Part shown: in pieces, positions 32,084-43,298 of the stretch
How the letters are laid out: each line of letters opens with the position of its first letter
Numbering within the stretch: the stretch's first letter is position 1
Origin: Fistulifera solaris
Taxonomy: Eukaryota > Bacillariophyta > Bacillariophyceae > Naviculales > Stauroneidaceae
Direction of reading: 5' to 3'
DNA length: 64,000 nt
Assembly: GCA_030295235.1 (NCBI GenBank)
Contig: AP026146.1
Coordinates: forward strand, 248,001-312,000
Position numbers and translations under genes: made by a program
Notes under the pieces: model-generated
Told to the model about the DNA's origin: nothing
The model's database searches: none
What the model saw: the letters and a program-made list of their open reading frames with translations, nothing else

Positions 32084-32451
32084 ATTAAGTTGGAACTGTT
32101 GTGAAGTCAAGGTTGACTTTTTCTTTAGTAATTGGCTTGCTGTGATGTAAGGCATCATCATTACTACAGCACGAAGGCAGCTGTTACTGATTCAGCGTCT
32201 AGCGTTTGCATCAAAGCTACCTACTAGATCATAATCCTCGTCGTCGCTTTTGATGACAATTCATCTTGAGAATGTCCCAACGCGCAGCGAAAAGGAACAT
32301 GTTATGTGTATTTTCTAAAGTAATGTATTACTCCGGAGTATTGTTTTTTGATAATCGTGCGTTGCGTAGACATGTTAGTGTGTAGTAGTTACGGACTTTT
32401 TTATTTTAATTGGTAACACAGTTACGTCTTTCAAAAAGTATCGGAAATCAT
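32084..32451. other. intergenic region (convergent 3' ends)
   Basis: Lies between the ends of surface gene 3 and the minus-strand nucleotide-sugar transporter. Nothing beyond A/T-rich flank is seen. Confidence 0.5.
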
Positions 32452-33574
32452 TCAGTCTTGTTTCACCGTCTTCGGTTTCGGAGGATTCGTCGAATGCAGA
32501 TACAAGCTGGTCGCGGCTAGCAATCCCCCCACCACTTGTCCAGCCGAAACACCAATGTCGGGTTCGATCATTGCCTGCACCATTCCTGACAAGAGCATAC
32601 CAAATATTAACGCAAACCCTTTACTCACCGATCCAGCATACTTGGTGACCAATCCCACCAAAACACCCCCAATGGCGTTGGTGAAAATCGGGATCCAGGT
32701 CCAGAGGGTCCAATTGTGCCAAAACCCATGTTCTAAAATCATTCTTCCATCCGGCGCTACCAACAGACTTCCCGTGAGAATCAAGATGGTGGCAATGCAC
32801 AATTCCATGCTAAATTGGTACGAATTCCGGGCTCCGGTTTGCAAATTTTTTTGGGCTACGGCCCCCGCCAGGCCCGAAATGAAACTGGCGAGTAACAGAG
32901 GAGCGACACCGTAGGTCAAGTGATGCGTGTTGAACCGGTCTTTGGTGCGATTGGTGTGTTGTGAATAATTTGTGCGAAAACTTCCCAAGAGTGCATCCAC
33001 GGGAACGATTCCCTCCATGACCAGAGCGGACAAAAACAAAAGAAAGAGCGCCACAATTTGCCACTGGCTCTGCGTTTTCCCCATGACAAGATAAGTACAC
33101 AATGCTGCCGACAGCGTCTTGGTTTGATTCAATACGTTGAAGGTAAGAGCATCCAAATTCTGATACGCCATGATGGAAGCCAAATTTTGCACGGAGTACA
33201 GCAGTGCTGGGAATAACGCAACGGCGAGCCAGCTGATCACGGACCAGTCTTTGATGAATTTGATCAAGAAACAAAAGCAATGAGAGCTATTAGAGCGTGA
33301 GAAACTCAGGGAACGAATACCGAATAGTTGACGTACTCTTCCACGACTCTCGGGCGGCTCCCGAAACGAACAAAAAGGTCGCCGCCAAGAAAAATTTGAC
33401 CAATTCTTGCATGAGCACAATTGTTGAACGATTCACTCCCGAAGGTGCAAACCTTCGAGTCAGAATGGGTTGACACCCGAATTGTACGGCCAGTAAGACC
33501 AAATACACAATGGCTTGACGCGATAGTCGATCTGACGAAGATTGTGATGGTTGTTGTTGTTTAGAGGATTTCAT
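32452..33574 (-). CDS. nucleotide-sugar transporter (SLC35A-like), two exons
   Basis: Golgi or ER membrane antiporter of the UDP-GlcNAc/CMP-sialate/UDP-galactose group, with ten expected helices. Exon 1 is 33337-33574 and exon 2 is 32452-33248; the 88-nt intron (GTACGT...AAAG) interrupts at the same place as in the neighbouring paralogue. The family core is clear: YLVLLAVQFGCQPILTRRF, LDALTFNVLNQTKTLSAALC, LVMGKTQSQWQIVALFLL, SFISGLAGAVAQKNLQ, AIGGVLVGLVTKYAGSVSKG and a final SLYLHSTNPP. The start used (33574) gives 344 residues; the frame also has an upstream ATG at 33640 (366 residues). The substrate cannot be read from sequence. It stands head to head with a paralogue. Confidence 0.88.
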
Positions 33575-34167
33575 GATAATATTGTATTCTGTTTGTGTTT
33601 GCGTCGAAAGAGAAAGAGGCGAAAAGAGGTGATTCTCCAAAAATTAACCCTCCCTTTTCCGCTAAATGCAATAAGTAGTTACAGAAGTATGGATTAATGT
33701 AATTGTATCGGAGAGGTAAAACCTGAGTATCAAGAAAACGAATGAATCACACAATAAACGTTTGGAAGTAATCGATTGTTTTCTTTTATGCCTCTGTGTT
33801 ATTCTTGCTCTCATTTCCACCGCTTCATTGCTTGTTGCGGTGCGTGATGCGAACAGGCAGAGGTAGAACACTTGTTTTATACATACAAGATGAGACGTCT
33901 GTAATACTATAATATTTTCGAAATTAAGTTTTCGAGATAGATGGTGTCGCAAAGTATTACTTTAGGATCTTCCAAACGCTCTCACGACTGCTCATGACTG
34001 AAATCCACTCAAGAAACTGTCGTGTGTCGTGCTATTTTCAAGACAAACAGACAAACGAATGATAACGTTTTAAATTCCTTTTCTACTACGTAAGGAAGGT
34101 TACTTGTACTTTGATTCAAAGAAAGTCATCGAAAGAATTCGTTCCTCAACTCTACCCTTTGGAAAAC
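33575..34167. promoter_or_regulatory. shared promoter region of two divergent nucleotide-sugar transporter genes
   Basis: About 590 bases separate the two divergent start codons. At 33983-34004 it carries CACGACTG followed by CTCATGACTGAAAT, a rearranged form of the motif repeated at 24.2 kb, 24.4 kb and 59.0 kb. Co-regulation of the pair is plausible but not shown. Confidence 0.45.
33983..34004. repeat. CACGACTG motif with inverted TTTCAGTCATGA module
   Basis: The first half, CACGACTGC, is the same as in copy 1 at 24243. The second half, TCATGACTGAAAT, is the exact reverse complement of the 13-base module ATTTCAGTCATGA in copy 1. Confidence 0.5.
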
Positions 34168-35217
34168 ATGAAGAATGTTACAATATCCGGCGAGGCAGTC
34201 ATTTACCTCGCCTTACTGGCGCTGCAATTTGGCCTACAACCGATTTTGATGCAACGTTATGCCCCAGTGGGCATTATTCGTTCGACGGTTGTCATCTTGC
34301 AAGAGGTCACCAAGTTTTTATTTTCGGGAAGTATTTTACTAGTAAATCAATCATGGTCGTCGGCTCTTCAAGGTACGACTTATCAGAGACATCATTGACT
34401 GGTTTGATTCGATTTTTAGTTGCGGATTCTGATTTGTTTCTCCCCGAAAGACTGGTCCACGAGGGGCTTTCTCACCGAAGCCGTATTACCCGCTGGACTT
34501 TATGGTATACAAAATGTCGCTTATCTCATGGCCGTACAAACGCTCGATCCATTGACCTTCAATGTACTCGCACAAACCAAAACATTATCAGCCGCCTTGT
34601 GCTGCTACCTTTTGTTGGGACGGAAACAAAGTCGAACGCAAATAATCGCGCTGTTACTACTGCTGTGGGCCGCTTTGATTATGGAAGGTGTCATTTTTAT
34701 AGACTTCACTAGATATTGGGAAAGAGACACAAGTTCGAGTGAATGGGAATGGCATCATTTGACTCATGGAGTGTTGCCCATTTTGCTGTCGACCTTTATC
34801 TCTGGCCTCGCTGGAGCACTATCACAGGGTGCTCTGCAACACAAAAATTCGTATCTATTTAGTATGGAGCTCTGTGCCGCTCAATCGTTGCTTCTGGTGA
34901 CCAGTCTGTGTTTCTCCTCCGACGGAACCATGATTCTCGAGAAAGGGTTCTTTCATCAATGGGAATGGGCAACGTTTCTTCCCATAATGACGGGAGCCGT
35001 CGGTGGTGTATTGGTCGGTTTGGTGACCAAACACGCTGGCGCAGTGTACAAGGGGTTTGCGCTCATCACTGGAATGTTCTTGTCGGGTGTATTGCAATCG
35101 TCTTCTGTTTCCCTGCAACAAGCCGTCGGTGGAACCTTAGCCGCGATAAGTATCTTTCTTCACGCCACGAATCCACCCCGCAGTGCTATTGTTAAGGAAT
35201 CGAAGAAGAAAAATTAA
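34168..35217 (+). CDS. nucleotide-sugar transporter (SLC35A-like), divergent paralogue
   Basis: Exon 1 is 34168-34372 and exon 2 is 34451-35217; the 78-nt intron (donor GTACGA, acceptor GAAAG) gives 323 residues and an exact join at DWSTRGFLTEAVLP. The same core motifs as the minus-strand neighbour occur: YLALLALQFGLQPILMQRY, LDPLTFNVLAQTKTLSAALC, STFISGLAGALSQGALQ, AVGGVLVGLVTKHAGAVYKG and SIFLHATNPP. The transporters share intron position and most of their length, so they come from an inverted duplication. The frame upstream of 34168 opens only at a TTG codon, so the ATG at 34168 (MKNVTISGEAVIY) is preferred. Expected in the Golgi or ER, moving nucleotide sugars into the lumen. Confidence 0.88.
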
Positions 35218-35338
35218 ATTTCAAGAACGTGTTCTATGTTTGTTGTCAACAGGAAGGTCGAAGGCAAACTAGACAAACGACATGACAGTGTCAATCTCGA
35301 GTTTTGAATTGTTCTACGTTTTATCTATTTCTTCTATA

Positions 35339-36557
35339 CTACGCATATTCAACTCGTGCAGAAGGTTGGAGGTGGGCATCAGCAACAAAATCGTCGCAAA
35401 GGTGAAAATGAATAGGTCCACACAACAATCGTTGCGTCAGAGATACAGAAGGTACATCCGTCATAGACCAACAGCGTTTCGTTTGTTCCTGGTTGTACAG
35501 AAGTTCCCACAAGTCCGCACACACTTTCTGTTGCAGTTCGCTTAACTGAACCAAAGACTTCTCTTTCAATCCCTCGATACCCGCCTTGAGACCTTTTCCG
35601 TATCGCCGTCGAATCCCAATCCATGTTCTTCGCAACATCCACCCGATGCGTTGCGTCAATGTCGTCTGTTCGACCAGAAAAGCGGGGTCGACCGATTGAC
35701 ATATTCCGGGCGGTTTTAGCGTCCTTACTCGACAGGATCTTCCCAAATGATAATCCCCAAATTTGAGATGAAATTCGCATTCACAAATCGGTTCACAATT
35801 CAAGGATCGCCAATCCCATTTGCATTCGGGGTTTGTTTCAGGAATCTTTTGTTATAGAAAATAAAGTGCCATGAGGGCCATGCTGGCAAAAATTCCAAAT
35901 ACACTCGCTACGTACCACTTTTTGGGTCAAAAATTGCTTAGCCGCTTCTCCGAATATATCCAACAACGTACGATCGTCTTCCACCATAACTTTGGGTGGG
36001 TTTTCTTTTGGCTCAATATCCACGAGATCGCTGCTTTTCAGACTGCGGTGGTGATGTACCGTATCGACTTGTTCTACCTCTTCTAGCGTTTGCAGTAGCG
36101 TTCTTAATTGTTCAATGGTAAATGTCGGAACTGCCTCTTCCGTTTGTGTCGACTTGGCTTCCTCCATACAGCCGCGTTGCTCCAAGGATACATCACCCGC
36201 ATGCTGCGGCGGATAACTTCCACGTATGTTGATATTGTTTTCTATTATTTCTTCTTGTACCTGATGAATATAATCCGTATGAATCGATGATTCGTGTGAT
36301 TCTTCCCCCCTCTCGCTTGTCGTTTCTCCGTGAACAGAAGGAGGGAGTCGGACATCCTCGTGATTTAGGGTGTTGTTGATGCGCGCCACCTTTCCATCTT
36401 TTTCCGAAGGATTCATAATTTGTTGAGATTCGAGAGGATCATTTTCCGTGTTGGGCATCTCTTGGCCGACGACGAAGCAGCCTCTTTGCGCGAGGAAAAT
36501 GCCTCCCACCAGTAAGGGAAGAATTGCTCTTTGTTTACTATTATTCTTTCGAGGCAT
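35339..36557 (-). CDS. secreted or membrane-anchored Cys-containing protein, unknown
   Basis: Exon 1 is 35916-36557 and exon 2 is 35339-35845; the 70-nt intron has donor GTACGTAG and acceptor AAAAG in phase 0, giving 382 residues. The N-terminus has a hydrophobic signal or anchor segment (AILPLLVGGIFLAQRGCFVV) after a short basic start. The middle is long, acidic and low-complexity. A helical stretch (FTIEQLRTLLQTLEEVEQ) precedes the junction. Exon 2 is Cys-rich: ECKWDWRSLNCEPICECEFH, GRSCRV, GICQSVD, VCADLW, KRCWSM, GPIHFHLCDDF. The clustered Cys suggest disulfides in an extracellular or lumenal domain. I do not recognise the family. The splice is supported by the uninterrupted, Cys-rich frame that continues through the acceptor. 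Confidence 0.6.
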
Positions 36558-37614
36558 CGAATCGTACTTTTGCTTCTAATGCAATTGCTGCATACACAAC
36601 TTGCATTCATGCAAACAAAGGCTTACAGGGCGCTGCTTTGAATAAATTAATAAAATGAAGGGCCGACGACGCAATAATAAAAACCGCAAAAGCGCTGAGA
36701 TTTTTTCACAAACCAGCGTATTTCCCGGTTACTTTTCACAAACCAGCTTTTTGGCTGTTTACCAGCACGGGCCACTTAGCAAGCATAGCAAGCTCATCAT
36801 GTTTACAGATATTTGTATTATGTGTGTTCCAGAATTTCCGAATACTACATTCGAGCATACAGAAATGCTATGTACTTTTCTTCTGGAGGCAGTGTTTTTG
36901 ATCATACAGAATTTCTGAGTACTTTCCAAAAACTTTTGATACGGCGCATTTGTTCACCAGAGATGCTGGATAGAGTATTGTAACGATCAATCCTAATATT
37001 TATTCCTAATTTCCTAAAGTCAGAATGTAATTTTGACATTCGACTGAATTTTCCATTTTTCGTTTCGTTTTGTCACATCCAATGATAGATTGTTTTGTGT
37101 ACTTATCCAGAGATTTTGGATAGGGTATATTTGTTCATACAGAAATTCTGTATATCTCCCAGAATTTCTGGACTTGACCTCTTGATCATTATATCAGCAA
37201 GATACCATGTGTGAACTGCATCAAATGTAGCCTTGACGTTTGACAGGTTTTACGGACCCCTCCTACAGACCCGGAACTTATGCTCCTTATTATTATTTAC
37301 AAAAAATGTAATAATTGCCGATGAAATCAAATGGCCGCACTACGATGATTCTGAGGCTTCTACTTTAAATACAAAGCGGTTCTGTTGCAGGTTTTGAGGC
37401 CATTGTTGGATTGAAGGGGCGCTATACTACGTAGTATTTTATTTGGTAAAATAATGTGTGGGCTTCTTGTGACTGAAAGTCCCGCTTAACATAACACCTG
37501 ATCATAAAACGTCTGTACGCCGTGCGCTCCGAATTTCTTCCGAAGCTTCTCGCAAAAAGTGATGTTCTTTTCGTTGGGATCGTCTGTTTTCTTTGAAACA
37601 TTCTCGACACGTCA
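36558..37614. other. intergenic region with AT-rich imperfect palindromic repeats
   Basis: A 1.06-kb gap. It begins with two 30-base tandem copies starting TTTTCACAAACCAGC (36703-36732 and 36733-36762). Between 36830 and 37180 there are several degenerate copies of CATACAGAATTTCTG or CAGAAATTCTG, and two of CCAGAGATnnTGGATAG (about 36959 and 37109). Short frames here are composed of these repeats and are not genes. Confidence 0.6.
36703..36762. repeat. two 30-base tandem repeats
   Basis: Both units start TTTTCACAAACCAGC and end in a GGnTnnTTAC-like sequence; they sit directly next to each other in the intergenic region. Confidence 0.7.
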
Positions 37615-39097
37615 ATGATAGTGTCGAAAGCATTGTTGCTGATGACAAACCAAACCATGCGATCTCCCTTCATTCTCCTCATTTATCTTTCCTCATTATT
37701 CCTTGGCGGATCGTATGAATGGCATACGAGCGGAGGTCGCCCACCACTCGATCGTCGAGCCATTGCTGGACTTTGGAAATTAACAACGTGTCCTACCTTT
37801 CCTCTCAAAGAGTTTACGGTGCATCCACCATCACAGAAAGAAAAAGAAAACGAAGAACTTTTGTTGATGCTCAAAGAAGACGGGTCCTTTCAGCAGTTCC
37901 AGAAGAATGAAGAGGATATCGATCAAGCGTGGACTCGTTGGCAAAAATCGCGGCAAGAAAAACAAGAAGCATTGGATCAATTGCAGTATCAATTTTTGCA
38001 CGGGACGTGGGATTATCGAGACGGAAAACTTATCTTGGCAGCGGATCGAGCCGAGCCGCCCAAGTCGGATAATTTGTGTCAATTTTCGAAAGATTCGGCA
38101 CTGCCGACCTCCCAATCAAGCGAAAAGAAAAAGAAACCGTCAGATACATTGTTGACAGGACGAGTCGTTGCCAAGTATTCCAATAAAGGGACGGATCGTC
38201 CACTATGGCGTGAAGAAGAAAACACAAACAGTGGTAATCAAGTCGCGGAAGATTCATCGTCGAATTCCAATGTCGATGCGTATCTCTCGGTCCCCAAAGG
38301 CAGTGTCAAAGTCGGACGTTTCTTTTATCCTCGCAATCATCCATCGTTCTTTGATCAACCCATGTACGAACCCAAGAAACGTGGAACCGTAATGTTGCGT
38401 CAAGTACTCGGTGCCTTAAATACGGTCAGTGACGACGAAGAGGAGGAAACCATGATCGAAAAGTTTCGCAACACGGATTTTCACAACAAGACATTTATGC
38501 TGACATCCCATCCAATTGGGTTCCGTGCCGCCAAAGACAAGCGTACAGAAGAAAAGGACCAGCGTCCCGATAACGTTCGTGTGATGCAAATTCAATTTCA
38601 CGCCAACAATACATTCTCGACAGTGGCTGGAATTGGAGAGAATATTCTGCGCGGCAAATTCTCTATCATGGGGAAGCTTCGAGATCAATTTTGGATGCAA
38701 GTCTCACGATTTGGCTTTTGGTCGTTCCGTGTCGGGGTCCGTTTATTCGGAAGGGAATAGTATTTCGCATGAAGATGCTAAATCGTACTGGGGTACAATC
38801 GGTTTTCAAGAACGAATGAGTGATTCTTTGAATGCCACTAGTAACGTGACTACGACGGAAGCGAAACAGCTGATCGAGGTGAAAGGTTCTGTTTTGTTTG
38901 GTTGGGGGATTGAGCCGATCCCCGAAGCTCGCTTCATCATGCGTGAATTGGCTTCAGACGAATCGGAGGAAGAAGAGGACGAGGACGACGATGATGACGA
39001 AGACATGAACGTGCTCCGCTTCAATCCCGGAAAAGATCTACCAACACTCGGGGATGAGGATGGGATTAATCTATCGAACTCGGACTCGTTTCAGTAG
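37615..39097 (+). CDS. secreted protein with lipocalin-like N-terminus and acidic tail (one frame break)
   Basis: The N-terminus MTNQTMRSPFILLIYLSSLFLG is a signal peptide. The mature part begins AIAGLWKLTTCPTFPLKEF, then LLLMLKEDGSFQQF and GTWDYRDGKLILAADR. This pattern of strands resembles calycin or lipocalin-type beta-barrels that appear in many plastid and secreted algal proteins, but I cannot name the family. A second similar block (GTVMLRQVLGAL, FMLTSHPIGFR, RVMQIQFHANNTFSTVAGIG, ILRGKFSIMG) follows, then a Glu/Asp run (ESEEEEDEDDDDDEDM). The frame breaks at 38734-38737 (GGGG where GGG is expected). With one G removed, SVYSEGNSISHEDAK continues and the product is 493 residues. The in-frame TAG at 38758 is then not used. 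Confidence 0.6.
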
Positions 39098-39726
39098 TCT
39101 GTAGTCATACTCCTTCACCTACGAACCATGTACCTTCAACCTCTGTACAACTTTGTCGCTTACTAGTTATCGATGTTTACTTTTGATCCCTTACACATGG
39201 CTGACGTGTAGCTTCACCCAGCTGTGGAAGATCTAAAGGCAGGCAGCAGGAGGAGGACACAACCGCGAGGCTTACGTCGCTGCGAGCGGCTTGATCTGCA
39301 ATGTGTTCCACAAAGATCGCAAAGCTCGACGAAGCTCGAACTTCGCTTTCCACTTTTTCAGCGGAAGTCGAAATCATGTCTTTCCATGTTGAAGATCGAC
39401 CACTTCTGCATGCCTATCGGCTTCTTTGGTTCCTAATTTACCTTATCGAATGTCGCCATCTGCCAGGGCCCTGAGTTATGATGTCGTGGAGAATACTGCC
39501 AGCTGCCGGGCTGCCCTTCTGCTAAGAAGGAATGAAAGAAAAAAGGGTTTAAAGCCAAACGAACGTTTCGAAGAACGATCTTGAATTCTGAAACACCACG
39601 CAGGCCACAAAGCGAATCACGTTGGAATTTCGTTTCTGGGATCCCGGTCTTTTTTGCATTGCTGTAGATTCGAAGAAATTTTGTGAGCAGACGATATCGG
39701 AAAAAGTGAACAAGCGAACGTGCAAA
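39098..39726. other. intergenic region
   Basis: A 630-base gap. Short frames (39177-39377, 39224-39436) lack motifs. Nothing else seen. Confidence 0.45.
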
Positions 39727-39948
39727 ATGGAAGCAACTTTACGTGTCACACTAAAAATTATGGCACTGATCGGGTTCCTGTTTTTATCCGGCATTCATTC
39801 CAGTACAAAACATAGTAACACCAAAGAACTGGAATGTACGTACGGAGCAATTTTTTCTATCGAACCTCCAAAGGTCAAAAAACCAAATGGTTGGATGGAT
39901 AAACTTGCTTTCGTCGTCCGAGGTTATGTTGCAAATCAGCGGATATAG
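39727..39948 (+). CDS. possible small membrane or secreted protein
   Basis: From the ATG at 39727 a 73-residue frame starts MEATLRVTLKIMALIGFLFLSGIHS, a plausible signal peptide or single membrane segment, followed by a polar part with one Cys (KELECTYGAIFSIEPPKV) and KKPNGWMDKLAFVVRG. The stop lies 70 bases before the sHSP start, so a spliced join to the next gene was considered, but no convincing donor and acceptor pair was found. It is not recognised and has no paralogue in the window. Confidence 0.3.
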   Translation: MEATLRVTLKIMALIGFLFLSGIHSSTKHSNTKELECTYGAIFSIEPPKVKKPNGWMDKLAFVVRGYVANQRI

Positions 39949-40017
39949 CGCCGTCGCTGCTTCATTCATCGTTCATAATTCACCTATCCATCGTATGCAT
40001 GTTACCCAATCGACACA

Positions 40018-40578
40018 ATGACAAGGCATAACCAAAGTCAAGCAACCCATCGACCTCAAATAGTTCGCTCATCCCCGACGCAACAGATGAACATGCCTAC
40101 ACCGAACGAACGGGACGGTTCTACTCCCTTCAGAAAGGAAGGAACAAACAAAAACCCCGCGCCGTCTACTTCTCACGATTTACCTTTAAGTGCTGAGCTC
40201 TCTGAGAATAGAGACATTGTGCGTCTTCGTATCGATGTGCCCGGCATTGAACCTAAAGACATTCAAGTCTCGGTCGAACGAGGCGTGCTAACGGTACAAG
40301 GAACGCGCAAGTCCTTCTCTATCGACGGGAAAACGTGCCTTAAGAAACGCCAATTTATCCGCCGCTACGGTCTCAATACCAACGCTATTGAAGCTCATTC
40401 GGTGAGCGCGGCTTTGGCGTTGGGTGTGTTGGAAATCCGAGCCAAGAAAAAGCCAAAGTCGCACAATGGGGTGATCCCTGTCGTAGGCAATCGATTAAGC
40501 CAAAGACGTGTCGTCATTCCTGCAGAAATATCATTGTTGGAAGTGGATTCGCCCGTCAAAGGCGACCGGTCATCATAA
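40018..40578 (+). CDS. small heat-shock protein (Hsp20/alpha-crystallin)
   Basis: ATP-independent chaperone that binds unfolding proteins as oligomers. The 186-residue protein has a disordered, Pro/Ser/Thr-rich N-terminal arm of about 58 residues, then the alpha-crystallin domain: LSAELSENRDIVRLRIDVPG, IEPKDIQVSVERGVLTVQGTR, FIRRYGLNTNAIEAHSVSAAL and LALGVLEIRAKKK (the usual GVLxIxxPK-like end). A C-terminal extension with IPVVGNRL contains an IxV-type pair that, in this family, docks to neighbouring subunits. There is no signal peptide, so a cytosolic or nuclear location is likely. Single exon. Confidence 0.85.
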   Translation: MTRHNQSQATHRPQIVRSSPTQQMNMPTPNERDGSTPFRKEGTNKNPAPSTSHDLPLSAELSENRDIVRLRIDVPGIEPKDIQVSVERGVLTVQGTRKSFSIDGKTCLKKRQFIRRYGLNTNAIEAHSVSAALALGVLEIRAKKKPKSHNGVIPVVGNRLSQRRVVIPAEISLLEVDSPVKGDRSS

Positions 40579-40729
40579 AGGGAAGCAACTGACGACTGAA
40601 ATACTGGATCAAAGGAAAAGGTTATTACGTATATTCTCACGCGACATTTTTCAGGTCAAAGAGCTGTATAGTAGATTTATAATTTTTAAAGCACACAATT
40701 CCATGAGTTTCCCCAGATGTTCCTAGTAT

Positions 40730-42894
40730 CTATTTGGATAAAAAGTTTTCGAGATCTTCGAGTTCCTCGTCGTCGAAATCTAAATCAAGGGCATCTTCGC
40801 CTCCTGCCTCGGCAAGTAACGCATCTACATCTCCATCCAAGTTAAGATCTGCATCGGCCAACAAAGCCTCTACTTCGTCCGTGTCATCGGAAGTAGTTAC
40901 AGACGGTGCCTTGTCGGCATTGCCCGGTTCAGGAGCAGTTACACTGCTAGCTGCGCTGGTAGCGTCAACTGGGGTGGCGATCTTTGCATTCAAGGGAGTG
41001 TCCTGACTGGGAGTAGAACCAGAGTAATCGAAGATCACAGCTTCGGGACCGTCATCGAGATGTCCTCCTTCGCCAAGAGCACCCATGAGCGCTTCCATCA
41101 AAGAATCCTTCTTCGGAGGTTCTGTCGCAGAGGCTTTGTTATCTTCTTGAGGCACAAAATCAAGCTCGCCTCCTATACTGAATGTCTGGAATTCAGTTTC
41201 TTGTGCTTTTGATTTCGCATCCTCCTCGGTCTCAGCGATGGCTTTGTTGGGTCTGTCAAAGTCGCGTCGGCGACCGATGGATGGACCCCAAGTGGGATCC
41301 TTCAGGTGCTCACCCTTTGCATCGATTGAAGCTTGTTCTTGTCTACGCGCATTGATGACATCCCAGAAGCGAGATTCACGATGGAGCATAATATCATAGG
41401 CTGCAGCAGAAACATGCTTCGCACCCCCGACCAAGGCATTTGCTTCGTGACTGTTACCGGCAGTTGCCACTGCGTTAGACCCATCGTCGGTACCGGCATC
41501 AGTTTCCATGTGCTTGAGCATCAGCTGCTGTTCCTGTTCCATGATAAGCTTACTTGCCTCTTCAGCATCCATCGCTTCGAAAATGAGGTCGATGAAAAAG
41601 TCCTCTCTGAATCGCTCGTCATTGCATGCACCGTCCAATTCGCTCTTCTTTAGGCGCAGCACCTTTGGTGGTACATACCCAGTGTGAAAGGCAGCACGGA
41701 ACATGGAAATGCGAGTTCTCTTACTGGTGAGATGACGACATCGGATCAATATATCACCCTGGACGACGCAGTTGATATTAAAGCTCACTGTGCCATCTGC
41801 TACTTGGACAAACGGAAGTTCATTTTGCGATTGTTGATAGTGCAGAGAAGCAGGAGCTGTAGCGAGTAAGTCTCCGGCTTTAAAGAGTTGTAGTACGGCG
41901 CACAACCCATGAGACGGTCTGTGCGATTGGCCAGTTTATCGTCATCGCGCGGAGGGCCCCGAGCAAACTGCGGTGCCTCCGACATGATGATCCGCTTGAG
42001 CATTAATGGCGGCTGTGAAGGACGCACTCCATCCAGCATGTTTTTGAAGTAAGACGCATAGCGCCGTTGCGATGGTATAGTCAATTCCTCAAACGAAAGG
42101 TGTTTACAGGCTGCGATGTAATTGAGTGCCTTGTAAATATCACCAAACCCAGCTTGGCCCATCCAACACAAGAACGATGCGAGTACCATGCTCGTGCGGC
42201 CCTTTCCGGTCAAGCAATGGACCACAGCAACATTGCGATCATCCGCTTTCATCCAGGCTTCCATGCTAATCAGCAATTTCAATAGTAAGCCCAATGGCGG
42301 GCTAGGACTTCCTGGAAAGGAAAACGTCAATACCTGCTCATCCAGTATCCTTGTCTCGTAATCCACTTCGGAAATATTCCATACCATAAATCGTCCGTTA
42401 TGACGTTGTGTCAGCATGTGTCCTATCGCAGCCAGTTTGCGTTGACCCGTAATATCTGCGTTCACCGCTGAAGCCATAGCCGGATGACTCATGGTAATGA
42501 GACGATCTGTAATATAGACTACCTGTGCGTCACGAAGGGCTATGGTATCGAGAGGAAGCTTCGGGTCGCGTTTGTAATAGGTATGACGGGCCTCGTTGAT
42601 GCGTTCTTGTAGACGAGACTGCTGTTCTTCAAGGACATTTTGTGCGACTTGCCATTTTTCCTTGGTGACATTGAGCACGGAAGACCAGCCGGTTTGCAAA
42701 TTGGCTAAAATTTCTTTCCGCTTTTTCTCGGTCTCGCTTTCTTCTTTCTCTGTGGAAGCCGTCTTATCCGCGCGTTCGGGAAGCGTTGGTTCGGGTGCCT
42801 GTTTCGCCTGGCTCGCTGCTTTCGAAAGTGCGTCGCCTGTCTTCTCTAAAACGGATGTCAAAGAGGCCTTCGTATCAGCCCACGATGACCACAT
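40730..42894 (-). CDS. PTEN/auxilin-like phosphatase plus C2 domain protein (one frame break)
   Basis: A dual-specificity-phosphatase fold followed by a C2 domain, as in PTEN, tensin and the PTEN-like part of auxilin/GAK. The P-loop is VVHCLTGKGRTS: Cys227 and Arg233 of the HCx5R signature are present, with Lys at the position equivalent to the second Lys of PTEN's KAGKGR. YITDRLITMSHPAM and VDYETRILDEQVLTFSFP are typical of the tensin group. A coiled-coil region (QQSRLQERINEAR) precedes it. The C2 domain covers LPFVQVADGTVSFNINCVVQGD to FREDFFIDLIFE. The tail is acidic and Leu-rich (LLADADLNLDGDVDALL). One base is missing at 41879-41884 (TTTAAA). Restoring it gives 721 residues. Could act on lipids, or be an inactive adaptor in clathrin uncoating; there is no J domain. 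Confidence 0.8.
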
Positions 42895-43298
42895 ACTTTC
42901 GGTTCTTATTTCAACTTATATATTCGTGTTCAAGAAATAGGATTAACGAGTAGCATGTCAATCAAAACGAATACGTAGTAAGTTAAAATATTAAGTAAAT
43001 TGAAAGTCTGTTTGTGTTTTTGTTACCGTTGCGTTGTTGCGTCTTTTTTTGCGCGTTGCGTTCGGGTGAATCTTGTTTTAGTATGGTCTACAATGTAAAC
43101 TACTGAGGTTGTGTGAATAACGAAAATAACGTCTAAGGTCCTAGCGGTAATAAGTAAGTCATTATTTATTTTATTTTTTCATCTCGTTGTTCCGCGCGAA
43201 CGAACGACTTCGCGGACTTCGGATTCATCCAAGTTTGTTGTCAATACGTACGATCAGGAACCCACGAGGAAACAAAAGCGTTCTTTTACAAACCAGCA
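42895..43298. promoter_or_regulatory. divergent promoter region
   Basis: A 404-base gap between the divergent starts of the PTEN-like gene and the PDZ-like gene. AT-rich with TTTATTTTATTTTTTC near 43165. No specific site can be assigned. Confidence 0.4.

Noticed and set aside
43125-43160. CTAAGGTCCTAGCGGTAATA, reminiscent of a large-subunit rRNA segment
   Set aside because: The order of the blocks differs from the conserved rRNA sequence and the flanks do not match; chance resemblance.
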